Below are positions 1-12,670 of a stretch of DNA of 64,000 nucleotides, piece by piece. A model generated the notes under the pieces. It saw nothing but the letters and a program-made list of their open reading frames with translations, made no database searches and was not told the origin of the DNA. The stretch comes from Paragyromitra xinjiangensis (Eukaryota; Ascomycota; Pezizomycetes; Pezizales; Discinaceae), in contig JBCAMK010000011.1 in NCBI GenBank assembly GCA_038503065.1, positions 1,054,001 to 1,118,000 on the forward strand. Reading direction: 5' to 3'. Position 1 is the first letter of the stretch. Each line of letters opens with the position of its first letter. The translations under genes and the position numbers were made by a program.

Positions 1-806
1 GTGGTGAGTTTTGGGATTGTGTTTGCGCCGTTGGTGGTGCTGGGGGGGTGGGAGCAGGTAGGACAGTGTCTGTATAGGGTGTTTCCGTTCTCGAGGGGAT
101 TGTGGGAGGATAAAGTGGCGAATTTCTGGTGCGCCGGGAATGTGCTGGTGAAGTTTAGAGAGAGGTTTGAGGCGGGGTTGTTGCAGAAAGTCAGGTATGT
201 GGTTTTGTGCTACGGTTTTTGGGGTGAAGAGATACTGATGAGGTTAGTTTGGTTGCGACTTTACTTGCTATTCTACCGCCTTGTGGGATTCTATTCCTTA
301 ACCCGACGAAACGGCTGCTCCCGCTTGCATTATCGGCTACTGCGTGGGGGTTCTTTTTGTTTTCGTTCCAGGTTCATGAGAAGTCGGTTTTGATACCGTT
401 GATGCCGGTTACGGTGTATTTGGCGGGATCGCTGGATAAGGATGTTGTGTGTTGGGTTTCGTGGATGAATAATCTTGCCATGTTCTCGATGTGGCCGCTG
501 TTGAAGCGGGATGGGTTGGTGCTGCAGTATAGTGTTGTGGGTTTGCTGTATGCGTGGTTGATGGGGTCGTTTGAGCATTTGCCGAGAGGGTGGGTGGGGA
601 GGGTTGTGCATTTTGGGAGTTATCTCGCGGTGGTGGGATTGCATGTGGGGGAGTATGTGGTTGGGAGGGTGGAGAGGTGGCCGGATTTGTGGGTGGTTAT
701 GGGGGTTGAGGTTTGTTTTGGGGGGTTTGTGGTGGCTTGGGGGTGGGTTTTAGGGGAGCTGTGGAGGGAGAGTAGGAGGGAGGGGGGGAAGTGGAAGAAG
801 GAGTAG
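1..806 (+). CDS. ALG6: Dolichyl-P-Glc:Man9GlcNAc2-PP-dolichol glucosyltransferase, C-terminal part
   Basis: ALG6 adds the first glucose to the lipid-linked N-glycan precursor in the ER membrane. The window opens inside the gene, so only the last ~250 residues are present. The first segment (1-194) encodes the conserved PFSRGLWEDKVANFWC motif of ALG6/ALG8 glucosyltransferases. An intron at 195-247 (GTATGT donor, CTGAT branch-like site, TTAG acceptor) joins in phase to 248-806, which encodes the family motif FSFQVHEKSVLIPLMPV followed by hydrophobic membrane segments. The stop is TAG at 804-806. The motif wording favours ALG6 over the paralog ALG8, although the two families are similar. The C-terminal tail is rich in Arg, Glu and Lys. 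Confidence 0.88.
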
Positions 807-1035
807 TACGGGGGTTTTTCTATTGGAATACCATAAAGGAGTTGGGTAGAGTTTGTTTGCTTCTTGTATTATTGCTATTGTGAGGTTGGAGGAGAGTAGT
901 ATTGCTGAACAATATGTGCCGGTAATATTTATACACCCGACCTTGACAGAAAGGAAAAAAAGGACCATCTATACACCCAACATCCTATCTCTACATATTT
1001 GACCTAGTCTACCGCCTCAGAAATGGTAGTTTGTT

Positions 1036-1212
1036 TTAGATTTTGAATCCGAAGCCTGCCATGCACGCTTTGTAGGCTGAGATCTTGTCTATACAGTCTG
1101 ACTCGCCTCTTTCGCTGAAGAGCATGCATTCGTCGCGGGTTGCTTTCTCTTCTTTGCACACGCAGCAGGGCTTGGGGCCTGTGGTGGTGGGTTTCAGAAC
1201 GACATTCTCTAG
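1036..1212 (-). CDS. COX17: Cytochrome c oxidase copper chaperone COX17, 3' exon
   Basis: COX17 delivers Cu(I) to the cytochrome c oxidase assembly factors SCO1 and COX11 in the mitochondrial intermembrane space. On the minus strand this exon encodes KPCCVCKEEKATRDECMLF, then a spacer, then YKACMAGFGFKI and a TAA stop at 1036-1038. The CC-x-C copper-binding site and the twin Cx9C helix-turn-helix cysteines are all present. The gene is too short to stand out as an ORF. No in-frame ATG lies directly upstream, and the frame stays open to about 1294. The short N-terminus is therefore probably on a separate upstream exon that I could not place; the listed 5' end is only the conserved part. The gene converges with ALG6, which ends 230 bp away. 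Confidence 0.85.
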   Translation of the reverse strand, partial: LENVVLKPTTTGPKPCCVCKEEKATRDECMLFSERGESDCIDKISAYKACMAGFGFKI

Positions 1213-1706
1213 TTGGCGATGGTTAGCTGTGTTCCAGGAAGTGGAGTGCTGAGAGTGGCATGACGCTCGTACCCGGTGCTGGAGATGTTTTAGCTATTCG
1301 TCAAGTATTAGCAATTTCACACCATGGATCGTAAGAGGGTATAATACCAGTAGGAGAAACCGTACGAATATCCGACATAGCTTTCTATCACAATATCTGC
1401 AGAGGTACAAAACACAACGACAGTGATCCAAAGGTGGAAAGAAACATCATGAAACACCAATTGCGCAATTTGTAAGCTCCAACCGGAACATCCCGAGTCC
1501 GGGTAACGGAGGTCTTCCAAACCCGGCTAGCGCGGGGTGCTGTACCCGATGAGGTCATGATTTCTGTTGGGACCACCTTTTTTTTACCCCAGCTTTTCCC
1601 CACGTTATTGCTTTTTAGAGAGGGGGATTATAATTACTGCTCTTCCCTCTCTTTGGATCTGTAGATAATTTTCTTTTTCAGCTTAATTCCGTGGGAGATA
1701 GCATAA
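1213..1706. other. Region between COX17 core exon and the questin-oxidase-like gene
   Basis: Divergent intergenic stretch. It should contain the missing 5' exon and promoter of COX17 (minus) and the promoter of the plus-strand gene at 1707. I see no other coding signal. Confidence 0.5.
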
Positions 1707-3271
1707 ATGGGTTCCGTCGTTTCCACCTCTGAGATAACTCCCGCTGAGCGCGAACCGTTCGCGGGGATCCCGCCGATCGAGACGGTGGATTTTGAGACGT
1801 CGCCTGAGAAACGGGATCGCACGTTGAAGCATTTACTAAGGGCGAATCATCACAATTATTCGGTGTTGTATTCGCATTTGAGGTTTCATAATCATCTGCC
1901 GCATGTGTGTTCCTAGCTTCTTCCTAGCTGTTTGGGTTTACAGGGCTAACTGGGTGTAGGTGTTAGGATCTGCTTACTTCCTCGGTGCGCCGGCGGATCA
2001 GCTGAATAGTCTGTATGATGAGGAGTTGAAGAGTTTGGAGCCGTGGGAGGATGCACCGGGGGAGATTAGTAGACATGATTGGAGGGACTTTTTGTCGGAG
2101 AGGAAGTAGGTTCTGTTCTCTATCTATTGGGTATTGGTAGTAATTGGTGAGCAGGTATCAGCGTGCCTTTTTGGACTTTTTTGAAGATGAGTTGGTAAGG
2201 TTTGGGTATGATTGGAGGGCGGTTGTGATAGAGTATATGCTTAAGGGACCGGAACCGTTGATTTTTGGCGGGATTGGGGGATGTGGGTTACTCCTCCTCT
2301 CTTTCTTGAACTGATGCTGATGGAGGTATAGTGGGACATCCGTTGATTCATCTCGGTGTAAGTTTCTCTCTTTGTCTTTTCGAGCCGAGTGATCTTACGT
2401 GATGCATAGTACGCCTTCGAGCTCAACAGCAAAGATGTTGCTATGGAGGGTATGCTCCTTACTCCTCCCACTCACCCAACAAAGCTCATACTAACACTAC
2501 CACCCAGCCCTCACCCTCGCCGCCACAAACTACAACTTCCTCCACACCTACATCGACCACGACTACCCCACCACAGGCTTCAACCCAACCCGAGTCCCCT
2601 CCGCACAACAACTATCCCTCACCCAAGCCGCACGCACCACCATCCCCCTCGAAATCCTCGAAAAGATCCGCGCCGACCCTAAATTCGACGACCTCTTCGA
2701 CGCGCCAGGCTCCGTCAACATTGAAAAACTCTTCCAAGAGCGTGAAGAAGCCGTTCTAGGCTACTACTACAAATTCGATATGCGCGATTTAGTTAGCGCC
2801 CACCGAGACATTACCCGTCTTTCCGCGCTCCTATTGTGTGCGACTCATGAGCCTGGGAAACCGGCGTTTGATTTCTTCGTTGTGCATTTGCTTACGTTGT
2901 CGTATGCTGTGCGTACGTTGTTGCCGGTCGTGCCGAAGGGTTATGCGTTGCCGTTGTGTAAGAGTCATTGGTTGTTTGTGGTTATTGTGTACATTATCCA
3001 GTTGAGGCCAGAGATAAGACCGGCGTTAATTGAGGAGGTGGATTTGAAGGGGAGGGGGTGGGATGATGTGGTGAAGAAGGCGTTGAGTAGAGGGAAGGCG
3101 GACGCCCATTATTTTAAGGCGGTTAGGGCTTTGAGGGATTCAGCGAAGCTGTGGAAGGAGGATGAGGAGTTCTTTTTGAAGGCTGCGGTGAAGTTTGCGT
3201 GGGAGTTTGATGGGTGGGGTGGGTTTGTGGGGGCAGAAGCAGGAGAAGGGGCTGTGAATTGGTATGCTTAG
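1707..3271 (+). CDS. Questin-oxidase-like (AflY/GedK family) protein
   Basis: Predicted exons are 1707-1904, 1960-2105, 2155-2282, 2332-2357, 2410-2449 and 2508-3271. All splice phases agree, giving about 433 residues. Landmarks read across the junctions are an N-terminal HNHLPH / VLGSAYFLGAP block, a GGLGHPLIHLGYAFEL block and a long helical C-terminal exon. These match the fungal questin-oxidase-like family (Pfam PF14027; members include AflY of aflatoxin and GedK of geodin biosynthesis), which performs Baeyer-Villiger-type oxidation in some polyketide pathways. No polyketide synthase or other cluster gene is nearby, so a role in secondary metabolism is not supported here and this may be a stand-alone family member. 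The ATG at 1707 is the first in frame. The exon at 2332-2357 is only 26 nt. Confidence 0.82.
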
Positions 3272-6200
3272 TACGTGTTTTGTTTTGTGAGAAATGGGTT
3301 GGGATTTTGCCGTTTTATAGTGATGGTGTTTCGTTTGGGCATTGCGGACCTGAATTCGGTTCCGTTATGATGGGAGTTGGTTGGTCAGCGCTTTACAGGG
3401 CCTATTTATGGCACTGGTTTGGTGGGTGGAATGGTAAGTTGGCGAGAAGAAATAGTGCAGACAGATATCGGTGAAATGTTGGTACAGATGGAAGAGTGAC
3501 GCAGAAAAATAATGCTGTTCAAGCAAGGAAACAAAAAATATTAAGCAGAAATATAAAACAAGCTGGATATACTTTGATGCTCTCGGAGGTGTTAAGCGGG
3601 GGCAAGGCAAGCTATCATTGCTTGCGTTGTAGAGAAGGGAAGAGTACTATACTTTGTACAACTGCCATATAAATTTACTAGTATACTAAAGTAGGTCGAC
3701 AATATACCGAGGCTTGAATTTGACTTGACAGAGACCGTGAAACCGCTAGTGAGAGCTACCTCTCGTACACGCAGACGGAAAGAAAGGAGGGAAAGAAGAC
3801 TGGGAGGGAAAGAAGACTGGGAGGGAAAGGAGAAGAGGGTTGTTGCAGGAACAACGTATCCTTTATTGCCCTCCACACACTCAACACTGGGGAAAGAGCC
3901 AATGAATAGGGAGAAAGAAAAAAGCCGAAGAGTTTATACCCAAGCAACTACTATGTCTTGTTTCTCTTGTTTCGTCACCTTGACTCCCCTTCGTTATCCT
4001 CCGCTATTACACTTCATTCATCTCTGTTCCAATATTCTTATCCGTGATTTATTGCACTCCTGTTTGCTAGATGAGCATATGGCCTTTGGTATGATAAGCT
4101 CCTCATAAGACTTCGCCTCTGTATCATTTACTTTACCTCAGTTCCCTTAAATTCTTGTTGGGTGTTGCTCCCCTGATTTTTCGGTGAGTGGATACGTGAT
4201 CCCTTGAAATGATAAAAAAACCTCTCGCCGGGCTGGGCTACTAAGGGAGTCATCTTGTGTTTATTATCTCTCTCTATTATGACCATTTCTTCTCCATTCC
4301 CTCGTTTTTTGTTTCTTTATTATTCTGTTGAGGTAGTAAATTCTTCATCTTTTTTGCTGCAGGAAGATGAGTCGAGAAACTAATTTTGAGAGTAGTGCCC
4401 TGAAAGAGGGAGACTTGCGTGATAGGGTCGTCGCTGGTTCTAGAAAGAAGGGGACCGGAGAGGTAGATGGATTAGCCATCAGGTCTTATTCAATAAATCC
4501 AAGTTACATGTAGTAGGTGCTGTGTGTGTTCGTGTGAAGTGCAAGCTATCCGTCAGTAACCGGATAAAGCAAATTATCTCCTAGGGAACGATGATGAAGC
4601 CCCGATGAATATTGCCCAGCATAGAGTTGGTGGATTAATTAAGGTAGCGTAACGAGAGAGGATGGAAAGGAACATCCAACTATGATCGGAAAAAAGGGAA
4701 GAGACCCGCACGACGTTAGCTAGGGAATGGCACACGAGCAGCGTCAACGCCGGCGGACATGAATTAGAGGGCATACAAGAAGGAGGGGAGGAGATACATA
4801 CTAGATATCGGTGGTGAGTGAATAGATTTTGTAAGCGCCGGAATCGATTTCTCATAAATTCTTAGGTCCGCTCGATGATAACGATAAAAATGGTCAGCGG
4901 GAAAATCAATATTTAGCAGTACCATATAGCTGAAGAATAATCGAGCAATTGATGCTGATGCTGATGCTGATGCTGATGATGATAGTGGTGGTGATGGTGA
5001 TGGTGGTGATGGTAGCGGTGGTGGTGGTAACGGAAGGAGAGAAATGATAGTGTAAATGAGTAAGGCTATAGGGGCGGTGGTGGTGATGACAATGATATAG
5101 ATGGAAAAAAATAATAGTGTAAATGGGTAAAAATGCAGAGACGGAAGTTGCTGTTGTTTTTGGAAGATAGGAGAGAGGAGGGTAGTGGATGGGGGAGCAG
5201 TATTTATGCTTTAGAACTTGGGGGGCTCTTTTTTTAAATTTTTTTCGTGTCCAGGCTAGCTTCTTACCAACAGCTGCCTCACGTGCTCTGAAAATAGGGT
5301 TTCGCTAAATGAACCAGAGACGTACAGTGATGTTCGTGTAAACAGTAATAATCGTAGCTCGAGGGCATAAGGATAGCCCAAACAAACAGTAGATAAGCGC
5401 TATTCCAAGACGACGGGCAGGGAAGAGCTTGCAATGCTTGTTGGTAGTTGACTTAAGATTAGTAAGGACATTGCTTGCGGCTGAAAAAGAAGCTGAGCTT
5501 GGGAAATAGGAAAAATATTTAGATAGCGAGTGACCGCTGATGATGCTGACGTACCTACATTTCCAGAAAATGGGACAGGTAAAGAAAGGAAGCACCAAAT
5601 TTATGAAATTTATGGCCTTCTCGTATCACGATATATGCAGGAGCATCGCAGTTACATGTATCTACTAGCCACTGGCAACTTTAAGTCCCTACGAGCTTCA
5701 GCTCAATGTTTCTCTAGGCACAAGCCGCAGGCAAGTATGCGCCATTGGCTTGTATATGCGCTTAATGCTTCATTTGAAACCGTTCTACACTTGTACAGAA
5801 CATTTCGTCCAATATTGACAGCCTAGGCCCACTTCTCTTTTGTTTTTCTCCCAACAAGTCCCCAAACTATTGCATCGCCAGTATTGCTGTAGGAAACAAC
5901 AGCAACTCGTCTTAGTCTTCGCAACCGAACTGACTTTATTCTCGAGGGGAACCAAAACACCACTTTCTAGCAATTTTTAGGATGGGCTCCTGCGTTACCT
6001 GAGGATTTAACTATTTGAGACTCCAACCATTTCCACATCCAATATGAACGTGCAGCCTAGTGATGTAGCTGGGGACGCATCTTGCATAATCTTTCCAGTG
6101 ATGATGAACGACCAATGCCTAAGAACAGTCTCAGAGGATTAGTTTGTAGAGCTTGGCCAAATTACCGAATTATTCCTACGTTTGGAGGATTCTTCGGAGA

Positions 6201-7557
6201 TCCCGCAACTATTCTCGATTCCAGACCTTTTGGGTAAATCGCTATTTATTTTAGGTGGTTGATACGATTTTTCTAGTCTCGCTGCCGACTTATCACATGA
6301 CAATCCTTCCTAAATTGGGTGTTGACGGATTGTCTCTACAAAGCTCGACGCAACATGCAACATGCAGCCCGCATCTCCTCTCTGGTTTAAATATGGGACT
6401 TTTTGAGACGGTAGTTGAAGGTCCGTCCTAAGGTTTTATACAGCGGTAGGAATGACCCATTTCCAGGACCTGTTTCTAGGAATCGATGACGAATCTGTGA
6501 TTTCCTCCTGCTTTGTTCCGTGGCTAGGAATAATCTTGGTGAGCAGCTTGTAGCCAAACTGAGGCTGCTATACGTTTTCTTGTAAATAGTTAGCTAAGAA
6601 CCGGAGGCTTTCAGGAACGGTACACTAGGAATTTGATGTCCTAAAAAAGGCCAACCCACCCGAATATCCTAAATGTGAAATTTTTGGCCCGTCGGGCATT
6701 AATATTCACGATAGGGGAAGTCGGTTATTGATAGCTACCGAAGAACCGGTGTATAGAGCTCAACAGCATACCCAGTGACTTCCTCAGTCTGGAAAAAGAT
6801 AGGATAAATCAGCAACCTGACAACATGTAGATATACCAACGAGAACATGCCTCAAGGGTGATCAAATTGAACTATGAAGCGGGAGATGGCCTCTTTCGAT
6901 TGGTCATATAAGAGACAGCGGAAAGCGAGTGTCAGCCCCTCCGATAAGCCCGATCGTTTATCACTACTATGGCCGTTGTCGAGATTGGGTTTTGTGGAGA
7001 TGATTCCCCAAAGTCAAGCGTGACTGGTTGGTTCTGGATCCATTCAGTGACTCATAGGAGCCGGAGGAGAGTTCATTGGAGATTAATCACCTGCGTTCGG
7101 TGGGAGGTTAAAGACAGCCGTAGAGGAAGGTGGGTGGTGTAGGGGTCTAGTGAAAGGAAGAACCCCGCAAGAAGTGTGGGATGCCAAGAACAGCCGGGAG
7201 GCAAGAGCACGTAGAATGAGTTGCTACTTCTTTTAGTATAGGCTTTCTCTTTGTATGAAGTGATGATCGTCTTTTAGCTGCAAAAGTTCGTCACTACTAG
7301 TCACTCGTCTACATGTGACTAGCGCTTGGGTACCGATTCGTCCCATGATACACCAACATAAAACATAGCAAGTTTGAGAACTTGGAATTAACTGAATTCA
7401 CAATCATCCATAACATACAAAACTCCAAAGCCTAGGCATACATGAAACTTCTAAAATAAAGCACGAACTAAAGAAAGAGAAAAAAAGCCATACAAGGATA
7501 TCCAACCATAAAATACATAAATAGAACACGTGACGCGAAATTGTCTAGCGTTGACAT
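3272..7557. other. 4.3 kb stretch without recognisable genes
   Basis: Open frames here are short (up to 127 codons) and none looks like a known family. The segment holds a GAT/GGT-rich low-complexity run near 4.95-5.04 kb and AT-rich stretches. Degraded repeats are possible, but I cannot identify any. Confidence 0.5.
4948..5032. repeat. TGATGC / GGTGAT low-complexity run
   Basis: Tandem TGATGC units (four or more) pass into GATGGTGGT-type trinucleotide repeats. This is simple-sequence DNA with no gene around it. Confidence 0.8.
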
Positions 7558-8588
7558 TTACATACGCTTCCCAATCTCAGATCTCCAGCCCTTAGCCCTC
7601 TCAAAACCATTGCTATTGCTCTGGTAATCGAGCATAGCCTCGTAAATCTCCTCGTTAGTATTGAGCACGAATGGGCCGTACTGGACTACGGGTTGATCAA
7701 GAGGCTGGCCAGCAACAATCACTACACACCAGAGCTATTAGTAAAGGAATCCACGGAGTCAAGGGCAGTGGAACAAAACCTACCAAATCTCGAATCCTCC
7801 TTCTCTCCCTCCTCAACCTCAACCTCCACGCCATCTCCTTCTTGTGCAAACACAACGTTGTGGTATGCCTCAACCCTCTTCCCCGAAAACACCGCATTCC
7901 CACTCAACGTATACACAAACGCATTCCACCCCTTCGGCAACGGCTGATTCAGCTTCCCACCAGCCTTCATCGTCACATCCAAGATCCAAACAGGCGTATA
8001 CGCAAGATCGCGAACTGAGTCGGTCCCATGGGACGTTCCAGAGATGATCTTGATCTCAACCTTATCGTTATCGATCTTGATCGTAGGGATCTCCTTAGCG
8101 CGTAGATCACGGTAGCGAGGCTCGCAGAACTTAAGCTTTTTAGGCAGGTCGACCCAGAGCTGTAGACCAACATTGGGGGAGCCGTCGATTGACTTGCCGG
8201 GCATTTCGGCGTGGATGATTCCGCGGCCGGCGGTCATGAATTGGAGGTCGCCTTCGTGGATTGTGCCTTTGTTGCCGGCGAAGTCTTCGTGGTCGACGGA
8301 GCCTTCGAGGAGGTAGGTTATTGTTTCTTGACCACTGCAGGTAAGGAATTTATTGTTAGCAATCGTGTTTTCATCCTTGAAAGTTAATTACGGGTCGAGC
8401 GAGAGAGCATACCGATGGGGATGATCTGGGAATCCAGCGCCTTCGCCAATCGTGAAATGATCCAACATCAAAAACGGGCTGAAATTCCGTAGCTGCGGTG
8501 TCCCCACAGAGCGACGAACTCTAGCACCTGCGCCCTCGGCTTTCTCAACTGCCTTGAAGGCCTTAACGATTGCGCGTGCTACCGACAT
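7558..8588 (-). CDS. Pirin family protein
   Basis: Pirins are bicupin iron proteins; some are quercetin dioxygenases or transcription cofactors. Exons on the minus strand are 8413-8588, 7784-8334 and 7558-7721 with consistent phases, giving 296 residues, the usual length. The N-terminus ARVRRSVG...LRNFSPFLMLDHF, then FPDHPHRGQETITYLLEG and MTAGRGIIHAEMP are the pirin signature. HPHR, H in EGSVDHEDF, and HAEM supply the metal-binding His/Glu set. A typical C-terminal GPFVLNTNEEI follows. I chose the ATG at 8588 because it aligns with the usual MSV-RAI start. The frame stays open upstream with a hydrophobic leader from 8762, so a longer targeted form cannot be excluded. Confidence 0.92.
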
Positions 8589-9355
8589 CGTTACAGGTAT
8601 TTCGATTTGTTCTGAGTTGAGATACGGAGTGATGGTAGTACTGTTGGGAGAAAACAAAGTTTTTATCGAGGTAAAAGAGGAAGCTAAAAATGAAGTCGAG
8701 GATGCCCAGAAAGCAGTAAAGAAGCTACACACGAGGACAATGATTGAAGAAGCTGTATGCATCTTTTAAAGGAACCTCTCTACAGACTGGGCGCCGGCGT
8801 CGTATTTTATACTAGCTACTAGAGTTCCAGAATGCCTTAGAAATTTCCTGATCGCAATCACTTCGATGTCTGTCATGGCTGACTTGAACATTACGGTACA
8901 CTTTCGTGCGGGATGGTAGTGGGTGGGGGCTTTACCGAATTGTCATGCTTGCGAGATGCTTTGCAAGGGTTTATCATGGTGGGGCAGAATGCTGTGGCCG
9001 TATTGGGTAATGTTGTGTAAGCAACGACGTTCAGGTTTTACCACGGTTCGAGTCACGTGTTTCTCCCAAGCCTTCATATTCTAGCACTCGATGACTACAT
9101 GTAGCCAGGGAGTGTTTGATAGAAAAGAACATGAATCAAGTTGCCTGTATGATTGAATTTCTAGAACCTTTTGGAGATAAATACGAAAAAAAACAACCCG
9201 CCAGTTTACCATTCACTCCGAGAACATAAAACTATTACAGTACAGATGCCATTCACATCGCCACCGAAGAGTAATAAGAAAACCATTATAAAGGCTTTAT
9301 ACCGCTACAAAAAAGTATTTTTCATGAACAGGTATTGAGAAGATATTTAGACTCA
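8589..9355. other. Intergenic, upstream of pirin and downstream of dynein IC
   Basis: No supported gene. Expected to hold the pirin promoter on its left and the dynein intermediate chain 3' UTR on its right. Confidence 0.5.
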
Positions 9356-11580
9356 CTATTTTCCAGCAGTGTCCTTGCTACTCACAAGTCGCTTGACGCT
9401 CGCCCATTCTTCGTTCCTAGGAGGATCGATTGCGACGTCGAATACTGTTACCGTTCCATCCAACCCTCCAACTGCAACCGCCTTGCCTTCACGCTCTTCC
9501 CAGGCAAGTTTGTTTAAGCCCTTGGTTAGATGCGTCGCGCCGACCCTCGAGCTCGGCTGTGCTTTGGCAATGGGCACCTCCGTGTCGACTGTGATGTCCC
9601 AAATCTCCAGCTGTCCAGCACCATCTACGAGCCCGAACATACCTGGTTTGACGGGGCTCCAAGCTGCGTCGTATACTACGTCTTCTCGGCTAAATTCTAG
9701 AATGGGGGTGGCGATTTGAGGGGCACCTGATGCACTGGAGGTTGTGGCAGCTGGTGGTCGGGCTTTCCATAGTTTTACACTCCAGTCGACAGAGCTGCTG
9801 AGCAGTAGGTCCCCTAGATCTACGGGACCTTTAACTGGGTGAAAGTCAACAGACATGACTGGCCCAGCATGTCCTTTATATGCGATTCTCGGTTCAACAC
9901 CAGCCTTAGCACCAGCTCGATCGTAACGGTGGCAAGGGTAAATGGTCCCCTCCTCTGTACCAACAAGGAAATATGTTGGATCCGAGTGAGGGAATGCCAT
10001 ACATGTTGGGCTGAGATCATCAGTTTTGGAAGGCGGTGGTGTAATCAATTCTAGAAGCTCCTGGGGTTGTGCCAACATGTCTACTGTCCAGCCGCAGACT
10101 ACACCATCTGTAGAGCAACTGAGAATATTGTTTGCGTTCTGAGTTCCAATGACTGAGACTGAGTAGACCGGATGCGTATGACCTGAACCAGTCAGGGGAG
10201 TCTTTAAAACAGGTTGAGATTTTGCACGGGTATCCCATAACAGGACCTGCCCGCTATATGCCCCGCCTACGATAAGGTTGGGATGGAAGGGTGAAAAACG
10301 CGCGGTGAGGACATCGCTCTATACGTTTAATTAGAATAGTAGATCACAAATCATGGAATTGGCACAAACCTGTGCATGAAAAACATATTCGGGCCTGCCT
10401 TGCATATGCATATTCCAGACCAAAACCAATCCATCAGGATCATGCGGTGCAGAAGGGTTCTTGGTGTATGAAGCCAGAAGCAGTTCCGGAAACTGTCCAG
10501 AAATCAGCTATTGTTCTTTCTTGATAGCTAACTCGCAACTGTACCTTCGGCGAGTAATTAATATCACTGATCATCCTTTTCTTCGACCACCTTTCGTCAT
10601 AAAATTGTGCAACCTCCTTGATCTTTCTCCCACTCTGCTCCTCGTCCTCCGCACTCATACCTAACCCATAATCTGCTAGTACGTCATATTCTATATCTAG
10701 GGCTCTTTCCACAACCTTTGATGATCTTTCAATAAAGTCCACAAAATCCTCCGAAGCCGTAATTGCTGCCTTTTCCTCTTCCGTCAATTCTCTGGTAAAG
10801 AAACCTCCATTCGTAGCTGCCACTGGTGGTCCATCTGGCTGTTCGCCGTTGTCTGCCTGTAACTGCTTGAGCTCCTCTTCAATCTCTTTTCGTATCTCCT
10901 CCCGTAACTCTTCATCCGATCTGCGTATTTTGGTTATGGGGCCGTCGCTGTCTTCGTCGTCGGGCTCGGTCCAAGTTTCTGAGGTCTGTACTTCCTTGCT
11001 GTAGGTCACGATCTCCCGGATAGGGGACGGTGGTGCATCGTAAGTAACTGTGAGGGGCGCAATGGAGATGGTTTGTATGGTCAAAGGATTAGGAGTACTT
11101 GAATCGGGGGTCATTGCGACGCCACCGCTGCAAATCAATATTTAGCATATCCCCCGTCATAATTTCCAGAAGATTTCCTTACGGCGAGAGTATTGTTGGG
11201 GAAGCTGTGTCCGAGAAGCTGCTTTCTGCAGCAGACATGACCGAGTTTGGCCTGCTACTTTTCATGCCCATTGGGCCTGTTGATGAAGGTCTGTCACCAA
11301 GACCGACAAGACCATTTACTAGGGCCTCTATGCTCTCTCTGCTGCTGTAGGAAGACCGAGGGTGTGGGGAGGTGAGCTATTCCTCCTCCACGCAGATAGA
11401 TTAGCTTGCCGGAATTAGAGTTTCTCGTAAAATCCAGGAGCGTACCTCGCTGACATCTGTACTTCGTCTGGACATTGATAGAGACTGTTGTCGTTCCGCA
11501 TTACGACGTTTGATCTCTGCAAGCTTCGCCTTTTTTGCGGCTATCTCAGCCTTTCGCTGCTCCATCGTGTTTGTACTCAT
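9356..11580 (-). CDS. Cytoplasmic dynein intermediate chain
   Basis: The dynein intermediate chain links the dynein motor to dynactin and cargo for microtubule minus-end transport. Exons on the minus strand are 11446-11580, 11183-11376, 10545-11127, 10370-10492 and 9356-10318; phases agree and give 665 residues. The N-terminus ([20 protein letters not shown]) is the conserved charged helix that binds dynactin p150. A Ser/Pro-rich linker and a Glu-rich helix follow. The C-terminal half is a WD40 propeller (FPELLLASY..., [40 protein letters not shown]). This matches ascomycete dynein IC. The gene is divergent from the ATP synthase subunit e gene. Confidence 0.93.
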
Positions 11581-12095
11581 GTGTAATGCTCGGGATGGCT
11601 GTAGTTTTTAGAAAAACAGCAGCCGGTAAAGGTCGATGAATGGAGGGGGGAGTTGTATGATGGAAATCTTTATTTGACGCGCCTGCTGGAGTTCGTGAAT
11701 GGGGAACGGGAAGGAGGGTCCCTGATGTCTTGCTACATGTATCTGCAGCAAGGGATGCAGCTAAACCTGAATACAGAAAATTTCTAGGAATTCCGGCATT
11801 TGTACATTAAAGATATTTCTCATAGCTATTAGACACTTGTGATAAGCTCTTCGCCTACTATTATTTTATTTTTGCGTTGGTTGCGATTCAACGTTCTTCA
11901 CCCGAGAAATGTTTGAGCGCTTTCCCGAAATTCGTCCCAATCTCACCTCCAAGAAACTCCGACTCCTCCCACAATTCATCAACCCGTCGCTCGTTCCCCC
12001 TCCAGTTGTCCTTCGAAACAACAACCAGCGGCCCCCAGCAGTCTCGTTTTCAGTCAATTAACTCCTCCGGTCCGTTACGAATCACCTCCGCAGCC
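11581..12095. promoter_or_regulatory. Divergent promoter region, dynein IC / ATP synthase e
   Basis: About 515 bp separates the two start codons, so both promoters must lie here. It includes pyrimidine-rich stretches towards the subunit e start. No defined box is asserted. Confidence 0.45.
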
Positions 12096-12670
12096 ATGGT
12101 GCTCTCGACACAGACCGTGAATGTAAGCGCTCTAGAAAAAGTTAAAAGGGCAAAAGAAAAAATGAACCCCGGCCCTTTTTCGTTGTTTTTCCCGCTATCG
12201 TTAAATGCAACCCCCTCCATCAGCGAACCCCTCCATCAACCCCCAACTTATCCCCCACCAGCTTTTATCAATCAACACATTTTTTAAAATGAAATTGACT
12301 GAAATTACAACCCGCTAATCTCAGATGTTTACCCGGCCGCATAGGTTCTCCGATACACTGCTCTCGGCCTAGGGGTGTTCTATGGCTTCACCCATCAGCG
12401 CAAACTGAGTGCTCAGGCCAAGATCCGTCAGGCAGAGCACGAGTACAACCAAAAGGAAGCGCTGATTACGAAGGCGAAGGCAGAGTGGGCGAAGAAGACT
12501 GCACCTAGCTCTACCGGTCCCGGAGGCCGTATGTATCCATCAATTCTTCCTTCTCCCGGCAACGGGCTAATAGTTCCCCTCTAGTGATCACTGATCCCGA
12601 CGATGCACGATTCGATCTAGAGGCATTCCTGCAACAGCTGGCAGCTGATGAGAAGAAGGCTTCTCTCTAG
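12096..12670 (+). CDS. ATP21: Mitochondrial F1Fo ATP synthase subunit e
   Basis: Subunit e (TIM11/ATP21) sits in the Fo membrane part and promotes ATP synthase dimerisation and cristae shape. Exons are 12096-12122, 12345-12528 and 12585-12670; phases agree and give 98 residues, normal for the family. The second exon begins VLRYTALGLGVFYGFTHQRKL, the single membrane segment with its G-x3-G-type motif, and continues as a charged coiled coil (KEALITKAKAEWAKK). The last exon, ITDPDDARFDLEAFL, is the conserved fungal C-terminus. The first intron is long for this window (222 bp). Confidence 0.9.

Noticed and set aside
1707..3271. Secondary metabolite gene cluster around the questin-oxidase-like gene
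   Set aside because: Neighbours are housekeeping genes; no synthase, transporter or regulator is seen.
5305..5826. Two ~97-codon ORFs in the gene-poor stretch
   Set aside because: They overlap on opposite strands, show no recognisable motif and no splice context.
9035..9060. GGTTCGAGTCAC as a tRNA B box
   Set aside because: No matching A box or acceptor stem upstream at the right spacing.
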